A DNA stretch of 64,000 nt from Kiritimatiellia bacterium (GTDB lineage Bacteria; Verrucomicrobiota; Kiritimatiellia; RFP12; UBA1067), in the NCBI GenBank assembly GCA_027858965.1, contig JAQIBS010000025.1, forward strand, positions 18,352 to 82,351, read 5' to 3'. The notes below the pieces were generated by a model. It was not told the DNA's origin. It made no database searches and saw nothing but the letters and a program-made list of their open reading frames with translations. The translations under genes and the position numbers were made by a program. This document shows positions 26,796 to 35,231 of this stretch, in pieces (position 1 is the stretch's first letter; each line of letters begins with the position of its first letter).

Positions 26796-27746
26796 ATGGA
26801 TAAACCATTACTCAAAGTGCAAAATCTTGAAATTTGCTTTCACAGGGAGGGATCTGTCACAAAACCTGTGCGTTCGGTCTCATTTACAATGGACAAAGGC
26901 GAAAGAGTTGCGATTGTCGGCGAAAGCGGTTGCGGCAAAAGTCTGACGGCCCTATCTCTGACACGGCTTCCCCCTACTGACAGAGCTGAAGTTTCCGGCG
27001 AAATCTTTTTTAACGGCAGAGAGATCAGCTCTTCAAAGGATTTTGAGGGTATACGGGGAAAAGACATTGCATATGTTTTTCAAGACCCCGGTTCGAGTCT
27101 TAATCCGGTGATGCGGGTGAAAGATCAGATTGCCGAGTGTATTTCCGAACATTCCCGGGAGCGACAGAGAGCTATCATCCTGGATTTACTCGAACGCACC
27201 GGCCTGCCCGATCCCGTACGTGCGGCAGAGGCCTGGCCCTGCGAACTCAGCGGAGGTCAGCAGCAGCGTATAATGCTGGCCATGGCACTGGCCTCCAGCC
27301 CGAAGCTGCTGGTGGCAGATGAACCGACCACCGCACTGGATGTTACCACCCAGAAACAGGTGCTTGATTTAATTGACGAGCTGGCCACAGCCTCAGGCAT
27401 GGCGGTACTGCTGATCACCCATAACCTGGGACTGGTGGCAGGTCACATGTCGCGCGTGAATGTGATGTATGCCGGCAATGTGGTTGAATCTGGCAGAGTG
27501 CAGGATGTTTTAACTGAGCCACGGCATCCCTACACCTGCGGATTACTGGGAGCCGTTCCCATGCTGGACACACCGCAGGGAGCAGAGCTGCAGGATATTC
27601 CTGGAACCGTACCATCCCCGGACAGCTGGCCGCCAGGCTGTGCCTTTGCCCCCCGTTGCAACAGGGCCACAGAACAGTGCTCCTCCGAACAACCGCCCCT
27701 TGAACAAAACGGTGAGCGCAGTTTCTGCTGCTTTAACCCAGTATAA
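26796..27746 (+). CDS. Oligopeptide/dipeptide ABC transporter ATPase (OppD/DppD-like)
   Basis: 316 residues. Walker A is GESGCGKS (about 47-54), the Q-loop is YVFQDPGSSLNPVM, the signature is ELSGGQQQRIMLAMAL and Walker B is LLVADEPTTALDVT. The C-terminal extension typical of OppD/DppD proteins carries HPYTCGLLGAVPMLD and the Cys cluster GCAFAPRCNRATEQC. It powers peptide (or nickel) uptake together with the second ATPase gene 16 bases downstream. No clear ribosome site precedes the ATG. Permease and binding-protein genes are absent from both sides, so the partners lie elsewhere. Confidence 0.93.
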   Translation: MDKPLLKVQNLEICFHREGSVTKPVRSVSFTMDKGERVAIVGESGCGKSLTALSLTRLPPTDRAEVSGEIFFNGREISSSKDFEGIRGKDIAYVFQDPGSSLNPVMRVKDQIAECISEHSRERQRAIILDLLERTGLPDPVRAAEAWPCELSGGQQQRIMLAMALASSPKLLVADEPTTALDVTTQKQVLDLIDELATASGMAVLLITHNLGLVAGHMSRVNVMYAGNVVESGRVQDVLTEPRHPYTCGLLGAVPMLDTPQGAELQDIPGTVPSPDSWPPGCAFAPRCNRATEQCSSEQPPLEQNGERSFCCFNPV

Positions 27747-27762
27747 ACAAGAAATTGAGCTT

Positions 27763-28569
27763 ATGTCAAAACAAACAAAAACTCCGGTTTTAGAGCTGAA
27801 CGATGTCTCGGTGATTTACAAACGCGCCGGGCAAAAGGCTGTACACGCCGTCAATAAAGTTTCCCTTTCGCTAGAGCAGGGAAGCTCGCTGGGTATTGTA
27901 GGCGAAAGCGGATGCGGAAAGACCTCACTGGCACGAACTATCATGGGGCTCCACCCTCCTCATGGCGGAAAGTTGCTTTTTGAGGGGAAAAATATCGCGA
28001 CATTCAACCGCAGAGAACACGCACAATATCGACGCAAGGTACAGATGATATTCCAGGATGCGGCTGGATCACTTAATCCGCGAATGACCGCACGACAGAC
28101 AATCGAAGAGGTCCTCAGGGTACACCGAATCTGCCGTCCGGATGAGGTTAAGGCTCAGATTAACATACTGCTGGAGCGGGTGGCGCTACCGGAGAAAATC
28201 CTGAATGTCTACCCGCGTGAAATGAGCGGCGGTCAATGTCAGCGTGTCAGCATCGCACGCTGCCTGGCACTGGCACCCGAGGTGATTATTGCCGATGAGC
28301 CAGTAAGCGCACTGGATGTTTCGGTACAGGCACGCATACTGAATCTGCTGCATCGTCTGCAGCAGGATTTAAACCTGTCTGTTATCCTGATCTCACACGA
28401 CCTTGCCGTGGTGCGGCACATCTGCGATCATGCCATTGTGATGAACCAAGGTATATTTGTTGAAACCGGCCGTACCATAAATATTCTTGAAAACCCGCAG
28501 CACCCCTACACCAAAACCCTGCTGGCGGCGGTTCCTGATGTGAAACGCGGATTGGCGACAAGAAAATGA
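27763..28569 (+). CDS. Oligopeptide/dipeptide ABC transporter ATPase (OppF/DppF-like)
   Basis: ATG 27763 is chosen because the protein then starts MSKQTKTPVLELNDVSVIYK just before the conserved domain. The frame is open to 27640 inside the first ATPase gene. 268 residues: Walker A GESGCGKTS, Q-loop MIFQDAAGSLNPRM, signature EMSGGQCQRVSIARCL, Walker B VIIADEPVSALDVS and H-loop LISHDLAVV. It lacks much of the usual OppF C-terminal extension, ending soon after HPYTKTLLAAVPDV. It is the partner of the upstream ATPase. A 27-bp inverted repeat arm starts about 34 bases after the stop. Confidence 0.92.
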   Translation: MSKQTKTPVLELNDVSVIYKRAGQKAVHAVNKVSLSLEQGSSLGIVGESGCGKTSLARTIMGLHPPHGGKLLFEGKNIATFNRREHAQYRRKVQMIFQDAAGSLNPRMTARQTIEEVLRVHRICRPDEVKAQINILLERVALPEKILNVYPREMSGGQCQRVSIARCLALAPEVIIADEPVSALDVSVQARILNLLHRLQQDLNLSVILISHDLAVVRHICDHAIVMNQGIFVETGRTINILENPQHPYTKTLLAAVPDVKRGLATRK

Positions 28570-28602
28570 TTCTGTCGAATATTTGAAGGTAAAAAATGTT
28601 CA

Positions 28603-28629
28603 GGTAAAAGATCTGTTGCAGCTTGGTAG
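28603..28629 (-). repeat. Right arm of 27-bp perfect inverted repeat flanking the ABC ATPase pair
   Basis: Exact reverse complement of 26522-26548. A second partial copy, TGCAGCTTGGTAG, follows at about 28666-28678. Confidence 0.9.
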
Positions 28630-28734
28630 AATTTGACAGAATCATTTTTGACAGAATAATCTATTGCAGCTTGGTAGTTGTTTTTGGTTGAACACTGGAC
28701 ACTGGACACATTAGCAATCCAAAGAAAAGACTTT

Positions 28735-29334
28735 ATGAACAAACCTCCCTTAATATTAGGCTCCGCTTCGCCGCGGCGCAAAAAAATTCTGCAGACGATC
28801 ACCCAGGAGTTCACAATTGCCACAGCGGATGTTGAAGAGATTCATGATGCTTCTGATCCGGTCCGGACGGTGACACATAATGCACTGGTCAAATACAACG
28901 CCTGCCGTAAACTCCATCCCGATGCGGCTCTCATTGCAGCGGACACCCTGGTCTGGTTTGAGGGCAGATTGATCGGCAAACCGGTTGACCTACAGGAGGC
29001 AGCGGAGTTCCTGCGCACTTTCTCAGGCAGATCTCAAATTGTGTTTAGTGGAATTGCACTGGGAATGCCCGAGGATGCAACACCGGATATCCGGGTGGAA
29101 GCTTCATCCGTACACTTCAATGAACTGAGTGAAGCGACCATACAGGGCTACCTGCAGAAAACCATGCCGCTGGATAGGGCAGGAGCCTATGACATTGATG
29201 AAAACGGCGATCTACTGGTGGCTGAATACAGCGGCTCATATACCAATATCATGGGAATGCCGAGAGAGGTTATACGCGACTGGCTGAAGGCAAACGGAAT
29301 GATTGAACAGAAGGTTGAAGTGGTTGAAGGTTAA
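28735..29334 (+). CDS. maf: Maf-family nucleoside triphosphate pyrophosphatase
   Basis: 199 residues from ATG 28735. The frame is open to 28678, but that part is repeat-derived (HWTLDT from ACACTGG heptamers). Family motifs: LILGSASPRRKKIL at the N terminus, AALIAADTLVWFEGRLIGKP near 65-85, and DRAGAYDIDENGDLLVAEYSGS and NIMGMPREVIRDWL at the end. Maf proteins hydrolyse non-canonical or pyrimidine nucleotides to monophosphates and PPi. No strong ribosome site is visible. Confidence 0.93.
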   Translation: MNKPPLILGSASPRRKKILQTITQEFTIATADVEEIHDASDPVRTVTHNALVKYNACRKLHPDAALIAADTLVWFEGRLIGKPVDLQEAAEFLRTFSGRSQIVFSGIALGMPEDATPDIRVEASSVHFNELSEATIQGYLQKTMPLDRAGAYDIDENGDLLVAEYSGSYTNIMGMPREVIRDWLKANGMIEQKVEVVEG

Positions 29335-29480
29335 AAAGTTGAAGCGGTTAAAGTGGCCAAGGGCGCGTAAAGGCGGAACAACGGAAGAAGGAAACCATTT
29401 CAACCTTTTTAACGATTTTAACCACTTGAACTATCGCAAACTTTTTCTTCTTTTTTGCAGAAAATGAGCGATAAGCAACT

Positions 29481-30098
29481 TTATTTCTTCTGCAGAGATC
29501 GTTTCAGATAGGGCATGTACTCTTTTGTGTATGTAATCATCGACCACACATTAACCACAATCAGAAATGCCTCTAAAACATAGATCAGCGCCTGTGGCAG
29601 AAAGAACGGATGCATTGAGACGTATACATAGATCACACAGGCAATCGGAAAACTGGCTGCCGTTCTAAACTTTCCAACCCAGTTGGCACCGCAATCGGCA
29701 TCAAAGAGTGTTCCCACCGAACGCAGAAAAGTGACCCACTGATCCCTTAATATGTACAGAACCGTAAAAACCAGCATCACCAGCGCATGACTACCTTCAT
29801 TCGGCTGACGGCCAAGAAGCCACAGAAGCGTAGGAAAAGTTACCAAATAAAAGATCTTGTCCATCAAAGGGTCAGCCATTGCCCCGAATTTTGAGACAAC
29901 CCCCCACTTGCGCGCAAGCTTGCCATCAAACAAATCCGTTAAAGCAGCCACCGCAAGTGAGATTGTTCCCAAAACAGGCATCACCCATGATCCAGGTCTG
30001 TATGCGTTCACCACCGCCAAAATCATAAATAAAACAACAAAAGGTACCCTCGCAAAGGTAACGATATTAACAATGAGCAATCTGCGCGTTTGAGACAT
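29481..30098 (-). CDS. pgsA: CDP-alcohol phosphatidyltransferase (PgsA-like)
   Basis: 205 residues, integral membrane, with four to six hydrophobic segments. The CDP-alcohol motif D-G-x2-A-R-x8-G-x3-D-x3-D is complete: D58-G59, A62-R63, G72, D76, D80 (DLFDGKLARKWG, then GAMADPLMDK). The most likely product is phosphatidylglycerophosphate, from CDP-diacylglycerol and glycerol 3-phosphate, though other alcohol acceptors are possible. It is divergent from the XRE gene across the DnaA-box-like cluster. No strong ribosome site is seen. Confidence 0.88.
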   Translation of the reverse strand: MSQTRRLLIVNIVTFARVPFVVLFMILAVVNAYRPGSWVMPVLGTISLAVAALTDLFDGKLARKWGVVSKFGAMADPLMDKIFYLVTFPTLLWLLGRQPNEGSHALVMLVFTVLYILRDQWVTFLRSVGTLFDADCGANWVGKFRTAASFPIACVIYVYVSMHPFFLPQALIYVLEAFLIVVNVWSMITYTKEYMPYLKRSLQKK

Positions 30099-30155
30099 GA
30101 AGGTATCAAACCATAAAGATCACAGTTTGAAAACCTCATTCTTTATATATTTCTG

Positions 30156-30332
30156 TTATCAACAACTTATAAACTATATCAACCAAAGGTTATAAACAGT
30201 TGATAATAACTCTGTTAATAAGTTTTATCATCTTGTCTATCAACTATTTAAACCTGTATACAAACTGTTGATATCTTATACTTGTTAAAAAATAGCGAAT
30301 TGCGTCATACTATTGCCACGGAGTTATTAACA
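30156..30332. other. Seven DnaA-box-like nonamers in an AT-rich region (candidate replication or DnaA-binding site)
   Basis: Plus strand: TTATCAACA (30156), ATATCAACC (30176), CTATCAACT (30237), TTATTAACA (30324). Minus strand: TTATCAACT (30198-30206), TTATTAACA (30213-30221), ATATCAACA (30266-30274). All are close to the DnaA consensus TTATNCACA, differing mainly at position 6. The sequence between is strongly AT-rich. There is no dnaA, dnaN or gidA gene nearby, so an origin assignment is tentative. Binding of another regulator is possible. Confidence 0.4.
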
Positions 30333-30410
30333 GGTTACAGTCTACAGTCTCCAGTTTACAGTTTACAGTGAATCCGCTTTCGCACGCTACAGCGTAGCAA
30401 GCAATGGAAA

Positions 30411-30447
30411 GAACACTGAACACTGAACACTGGACACTGGACACTGA
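30411..30447. repeat. Heptamer array (ACACTGA/ACACTGG)n
   Basis: Five consecutive heptamers of ACACTGA or ACACTGG immediately upstream of the XRE gene. The same unit recurs at 28689-28708 upstream of maf. Confidence 0.9.
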
Positions 30448-30454
30448 AAATATT

Positions 30455-30991
30455 ATGGCACACCTACCAACAGAATTTTGCAAACAAGTTGCGGCCGCGC
30501 GCCGCGCACAGGGAATCACACAGAGCGCACTGGCAAAGAGCGCTGGATGCAAACAGTCGGCGGTCAGCATGTTTGAATCAGGACATCCTGAAAAGCTCTC
30601 AATGGAGGCTGTTGAAAAGATTGCCAAGATCCTGAATATTCCGCTTGAAGCGCAGAAGCATAAAGAGCTGCCGGCTGCCAGCTGCAGTAAAAAAGGTTAT
30701 TGCCCTAACAGCGCATGTTTATCTAATATTCCCTATATTATTAATTGCGACTTGTTTATCTGGCCGAAACTTATCGGATTAACCGATGAGCTAAAGTACT
30801 GCTCAATCTGCGGCGAGGTGCTGGAGCGAAGCTGCCCTCAATGCGGAGGTCAGGTTACCGAAGGAGCCTGCTGCGGCATCTGCGGACACCCGCGGGTGAT
30901 GACGGCACTGCCACCGGGCACGGACCCGACAGAGTGGGTGACGGAACGCCGAAATGAGATCCAGCAGTGGCGGAGATTGACGGATAAGTAG
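30455..30991 (+). CDS. XRE-family HTH protein with C-terminal zinc ribbons
   Basis: 178 residues from ATG 30455; the upstream open frame is repeat-derived. The helix-turn-helix covers about 10-60 (ARRAQGITQSALAKSAGCKQ, then SAVSMFESG). A linker with its own cysteines (SCSKKGYCPNSAC) is followed by a double zinc ribbon near 125-160 (YCSICGEVLERSCPQCGG and CCGICGHP). Probably a DNA-binding regulator in which the ribbons sense metal or redox state or bind a partner. The target is unknown. No ribosome site is visible. Confidence 0.8.
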   Translation: MAHLPTEFCKQVAAARRAQGITQSALAKSAGCKQSAVSMFESGHPEKLSMEAVEKIAKILNIPLEAQKHKELPAASCSKKGYCPNSACLSNIPYIINCDLFIWPKLIGLTDELKYCSICGEVLERSCPQCGGQVTEGACCGICGHPRVMTALPPGTDPTEWVTERRNEIQQWRRLTDK

Positions 30992-31018
30992 ACAGGCAAA
31001 GCCGCAACCAAACAAGAT

Positions 31019-31109
31019 AACTACGAAAGGCGCGAAAAACACGAAAATTGTTTTTGACGATTAGTCATACGAGGGAAAATGACTTCATTCTTTTGTGCTT
31101 TTCGTAGTT
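31019..31109. repeat. AACTACGAAA-bounded palindromic element, copy 1
   Basis: AACTACGAAA at 31019-31028 and its reverse complement TTTCGTAGTT at 31100-31109 enclose CACGAAAATTG and related arms. Sister element at 46161-46224. Confidence 0.6.
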
Positions 31110-31126
31110 AAAAAACGTGCATAAAT

Positions 31127-31158
31127 AACAAGAAGTTGATTCTATAGCAACTAAGTGC
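31127..31158 (+). repeat. AACAAGAAGTTGAT dispersed repeat, copy A
   Basis: Reads AACAAGAAGTTGAT, then CTATAGCAACTAAGTGC. It is found reversed at 34926-34957 and diverged at 5200-5230. The ribosome site of the ELM1-like gene adjoins it. Confidence 0.7.
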
Positions 31159-31173
31159 GGGAGTAAAAGCTGT

Positions 31174-32112
31174 ATGAAAAAGATTCTGATAGTAACAGAT
31201 GGAAAAGCGGGACATGAGAATCAATCCAAAGCACTTTGTGAAGCGCTGGGATATTCACATGATCTTCTGAAGGTCTCCTACCCTTTTCGACTATGCAAAG
31301 CTCTATCATACGCAGCTGACAAAGCCGGTATCCTAACCACCTCTCTATTTAGCGCCGAAAAGGTCCACAATGATTATGAGGCCGTAGTCTGCACCGGCTC
31401 CACCGCGTTTTATCCAGGCAAGGTGATTGCCCGCCAGCTGAAGATATCGGTGGCCGCGCTGCTTTTCCCGAGCGGTTACAAGCTGGACTTCGACTGCATC
31501 CTGGCCCCCGCATTTGACAATCCGCCGGACAGGGAGAACATTATTCCGATTCCGATTAATCTAACGGCCGTTAATACAGATTTTTACGAAAAGGGAACCA
31601 GCGCATTCCTAAAACGGCACACTCCGCAGAAACCGGCAGTTGCCGTGATTGCAGGTGGTCCCAACAGCATTGCATCTATGACCACGGCGGAGATGAAGGT
31701 GCATCTTGACCGAATCTTTAAGGCAACTGAAGGGTTTGAACGCTGCGTCACCACTTCGCGACGCACCCCGGCGGCGGTTGATGAACTGATCGACAGCTAC
31801 CCCTTTGATTACAAGCTGATCTACAGTCGTGATCAATTCAACCCTATTCCCGCATTTGTTTCGCTCTGCGAACGGCTCTTTGTCACAGCTGACTCAACCG
31901 GAATGATCAGCGAAGCAGTCACCCGTGGCAAAGCGCATGTTGAAGTTTTAATGAACCTGAACAACCCGCACTCAAAATTTGCACGTTTTATTGACGGACT
32001 TGTTAAAGAGGGTTGCGCCCATATCTTTGAGGGGACTCTTGCAGATGCCAACCGCAAGGTATCTCTGGAGAGCGCCATTGAAAAAGCGCGGAAACTGCTG
32101 GGGCTGGGCTGA
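31174..32112 (+). CDS. ELM1/DUF1022-family protein
   Basis: 312 residues starting MKKILIVTDGKAGHENQS, the hallmark of the ELM1-like family (plant mitochondrial fission ELM1 and bacterial homologues). These have a GT-B/nucleotide-sugar-enzyme-like two-domain fold. Further family-type blocks: VVCTGSTAFYPGKVIARQL, VIAGGPNSIASM, TTSRRTPAAV, and FVTADSTGMISEAVTRGK near 245. Bacterial function is unknown; homologues often lie with lipopolysaccharide genes, which is not the case here. GGGAG lies about 10 bases before ATG. Confidence 0.8.
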   Translation: MKKILIVTDGKAGHENQSKALCEALGYSHDLLKVSYPFRLCKALSYAADKAGILTTSLFSAEKVHNDYEAVVCTGSTAFYPGKVIARQLKISVAALLFPSGYKLDFDCILAPAFDNPPDRENIIPIPINLTAVNTDFYEKGTSAFLKRHTPQKPAVAVIAGGPNSIASMTTAEMKVHLDRIFKATEGFERCVTTSRRTPAAVDELIDSYPFDYKLIYSRDQFNPIPAFVSLCERLFVTADSTGMISEAVTRGKAHVEVLMNLNNPHSKFARFIDGLVKEGCAHIFEGTLADANRKVSLESAIEKARKLLGLG

Positions 32113-32180
32113 TAATACGCCTGTAGCAACTCGCGCACCCCGCAGCCGCGGGGCCGGCAAAGCCGGCTAACAAACTTCTT

Positions 32181-32205
32181 CACCCTTCACCCTTCACCCT
32201 TCACA
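32181..32205. repeat. Heptamer array (CACCCTT)n
   Basis: Three and a half copies of CACCCTT between the convergent ELM1-like and mutS genes, a few bases from the mutS stop. Confidence 0.9.
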
Positions 32206-32208
32206 CTT

Positions 32209-34704
32209 CTAAAACAGCGTCATTTGATCAGGGGAGCTACTGGCTCCCTTTTTTCTTTTATACTTAGCTAATTTAGGCAGACCTGCCTCGAGTTCACCCT
32301 CTTCCAGATTAGAAAGAATTTCATTGGAGCGGGCTGTCACCTCAACCGGCATTCCGGCCAGTCGAGCCACATGAATACCGTAACTCTTATCGGCGGTACC
32401 GGCGGCAATCCTACGCAGAAAGACAACACTATCGCCATGCTCTCGCACCTGAACCGTATAGTTCTTAACCCCTTTGAGGGTCAGAACAAGATCAGTTAAC
32501 TCATGGTAATGCGTTGCAAAAAGAGTTTTTGCTTTAACCTTCGGGTTGTTATGCAGATACTCAGCCACCGCCCAGGCAATACTGATGCCGTCAAAGGTGC
32601 TTGTGCCACGGCCGATCTCATCCAGAATAATCAAACTGCGTTCAGTGGCATTGTTTAAAATATTGGCGGTCTCCTGCATCTCAACCATAAATGTGGAGCG
32701 GCCACGGGCCAGATCATCGCCGGCACCCACCCGGGTAAACACACGATCAATCAGAGGTATACAGGCCTTTGAAGCCGGCACAAAAGAACCGATATGGGCC
32801 ATAATGGCAATCATAGCCACCTGCCGGATATAAGTTGATTTACCAGCCATGTTGGGACCGGTTATGAGCATAATCTGATTGCTGGTGCAATTGAGAAAGG
32901 CGTCGTTGGCAACAAAGGCTTCGGCATCAGGGAGCTGTTCAATCACCGGATGACGTCCATCACGGATATCCAGTTTATCGCTCTCTGTGATCTGCGGACG
33001 TACATAATCCAGAGCCAGAGCGCGATCGGCCAGCGACATCAGAACATCCAGCTGCGCTATAGCATCAGCAGTCTCCTGAATGGCGGCGGTCTCGGCGACA
33101 ACCTTAGCGCGAATTTCGCAGAAGAGTTCAAATTCAATCGCAGTTGATTTATCCTGGGCACCAAAAATTTTCTGTTCATAGGTTTTCAGTTCTGCTGTGA
33201 TATAGCGTTCCGCATTAACCAGAGTCTGGCGGCGCTCATACTCAGGAGGCACCTGGGAAACCTGACCTTTAGAGATCTCAATATAAAAACCAAAGACCTT
33301 GTTGCGTCTGACCTTGAGAGTTTTAATACCGGTGCGCTCCTGCTCGGAGGCCTGATATTTTGCCAGCCAGGCATGACCCTCTGAGGCAAGCGCCCTGATC
33401 TCATCCAGCTCCGCATGGTAACCCGGACGGATAATGCCACCATCTTTCAGTCCGACAGGCGGAGAGTCGTCAATGGCCGACTGCACGAGAGCAACCAAAT
33501 CAGGCAAGGCATGCATACGTGAGGAAACTGCAGCAAGCAACTGAATGCAGGGTTGCTGCATACGCTCAGCAATCTGAGGTACCGGCATAAGAGAGCCTGC
33601 CACCGCTTTAAGGTCCCGGGCATTGCCGCGGCCGGAGTCTATCCGGGCAATCAGCCTTTCCAGATCGCGAACGCCTGAGAGCATATTGCGAAGGTCGGTC
33701 AGCAAAAGACGCTCTTTCACCAAACACTCAACCGCATCAAGCCGGGCGTTGATAGCATCAGAATCACGCAAGGGGCGGGTAATCCAGTTACGAAGCATGC
33801 GTGATCCCATAGGAGTCTGGGTATTATTAAGAACACCCTGCAAGGTAAACTCACGAGGTTTACCGCGACTGGCAATCAGATCCAGATTAACACAGGTACT
33901 TTCATCCAAGGTCAGAAATGAGGCGGCATGGCAAACATGAATGGTGCGGACATGACTGACCTTATGGCGCAATGTCTGGCTGACATAGTGCAGCAGCGCT
34001 CCAGCGGGGCAGATCAGCTCTCGATCCCCCTCGCAGCCATAACCCTCCAAAGAGTGTACATTAAAATGACGAACCAGCATGTCATAAGCGCAGTCATACT
34101 CAAAGATCCAGTCATCAACAGAGCTAACCGCTCCGGCCTGTCCGGAGGTCAGGGCCTCTTTCAACTGAGGATGTTCCAGCTGTTCCCCCGCTACCAGAGT
34201 TTCGCTAGGAGCGCAACGCTTGAGATGTTCAATCAGACCGGCCGCATCATCGGAACGCTCAACCGAAAACTCACCTGTTGAGAGATCCAGCAGCGCCAAT
34301 CCAAATTTTTTGCCTACATAAACCGCACAGATAAAATTATTACGCTCCGAATCAAGGATCTCATCCTCAGTAACCGTGCCGGGGGTCACTACTCGGGTAA
34401 CCTCGCGCCGCACAATGCCCTTTGCCTGCGCAGGGCTCTCTACCTGATCGCAGATGGCGACTTTGCAGCCGGCACGAATTAATTTGGCCAGATAGCCATC
34501 CAAGGCATGATGAGGCACACCGCACATGGGAGTCCCACCGCGCTGAGTAAGAGCAACCCCCATAATCGGAGCGGCCTCACGGGCATCTTCGAAGAACATT
34601 TCATAAAAATCACCCAATCGGAAAAGAAGAATCACTCCCTCGGGCAGCTCCGACTTAATTCTTCTATACTGACGCATCATGGGGGTTAGTTCGCCACCGG
34701 CCAT
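32209..34704 (-). CDS. mutS: DNA mismatch repair protein MutS
   Basis: 831 residues, near normal length. The mismatch-recognition F-Y-E is at 33-35 (RLGDFYEMFFED). The connector, lever and clamp regions follow. The C-terminal ABC ATPase has Walker A GPNMAGKSTYIRQ (about 614), GDDLARGRSTFMVEM, Walker B DEIGRGTSTFDG and ATHYHELTDL. It recognises mispairs and recruits MutL. No mutL is in the window. AGAGGA is somewhat far upstream of ATG. The end of the gene adjoins a heptamer array. Confidence 0.98.
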   Translation of the reverse strand: MAGGELTPMMRQYRRIKSELPEGVILLFRLGDFYEMFFEDAREAAPIMGVALTQRGGTPMCGVPHHALDGYLAKLIRAGCKVAICDQVESPAQAKGIVRREVTRVVTPGTVTEDEILDSERNNFICAVYVGKKFGLALLDLSTGEFSVERSDDAAGLIEHLKRCAPSETLVAGEQLEHPQLKEALTSGQAGAVSSVDDWIFEYDCAYDMLVRHFNVHSLEGYGCEGDRELICPAGALLHYVSQTLRHKVSHVRTIHVCHAASFLTLDESTCVNLDLIASRGKPREFTLQGVLNNTQTPMGSRMLRNWITRPLRDSDAINARLDAVECLVKERLLLTDLRNMLSGVRDLERLIARIDSGRGNARDLKAVAGSLMPVPQIAERMQQPCIQLLAAVSSRMHALPDLVALVQSAIDDSPPVGLKDGGIIRPGYHAELDEIRALASEGHAWLAKYQASEQERTGIKTLKVRRNKVFGFYIEISKGQVSQVPPEYERRQTLVNAERYITAELKTYEQKIFGAQDKSTAIEFELFCEIRAKVVAETAAIQETADAIAQLDVLMSLADRALALDYVRPQITESDKLDIRDGRHPVIEQLPDAEAFVANDAFLNCTSNQIMLITGPNMAGKSTYIRQVAMIAIMAHIGSFVPASKACIPLIDRVFTRVGAGDDLARGRSTFMVEMQETANILNNATERSLIILDEIGRGTSTFDGISIAWAVAEYLHNNPKVKAKTLFATHYHELTDLVLTLKGVKNYTVQVREHGDSVVFLRRIAAGTADKSYGIHVARLAGMPVEVTARSNEILSNLEEGELEAGLPKLAKYKRKKGASSSPDQMTLF

Positions 34705-35231
34705 AATTTAAAAATCCTCTTAAAATTGAATTTGATGTTTAATATTTCATCAAGAACGATTATTGTCGCAAAGAGAGCATAAATAATCAATATCAGAAGT
34801 CATTTAAAGCAGACCAAAACAAATATATACAGTTTTTTCTATTCACCAAACAAATCCGGCGTGAAATCTGCTTTAATAACTGTTATTTATCTCACTGTGT
34901 GCTTTTTTAATTGGCCCTTGTTCTAGCACTTAGTTGCCAGGAAACCAACTTCTTGTTTTTTATGTGCGTTTTTCATCCACAGAGTTATGAAGGTCATTGC
35001 TAATCAAGTATTTAGACAGGATTACAGGATTAACAGGATTTAAGAAGCAATGACATCCTGTAAATCCTGCTCAAAAATTTATTGCGGCTATGCTGCGCTG
35101 CGTTCTTTGTGGTGAGGATTTTGGGTTGCGGGCAAAGCCCGCATTAGGTACTATAGTATTTAGTTAAGCTAAATCAGTCAGCTTTGCGTTATTTCATTTT
35201 TTATGTTTACAACTTTAGGACATTGAATTTT
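34705..35231. other. Intergenic region with dispersed repeats before the sensor kinase
   Basis: No gene is supported. Contents: reversed AACAAGAAGTTGAT repeat (34926-34957), CAGGATTAACAGGATT-type repeats with a reversed GCAGCATAGCCGC element (about 35015-35100), and a GCGGGC-AAA-GCCCGC hairpin (about 35127-35141). The GCGGGC hairpin recurs in altered form near 46134 and at 13030. Confidence 0.65.
34926..34957 (-). repeat. AACAAGAAGTTGAT dispersed repeat, copy B (reversed)
   Basis: Inverted relative to 31127-31158, so the ELM1-like and mutS genes lie between the two. A diverged third copy is at 5200-5230. Confidence 0.65.

Larger units (their letters stand above)
30099..30454. other. Intergenic region with DnaA-box-like cluster and heptamer array
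   Basis: Between the divergent pgsA and XRE genes. The left two-thirds is very AT-rich and carries the nonamers of the next entry. The right part is CAGTCTACAGT- and ACACTGG-type simple repeats. Confidence 0.7.
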
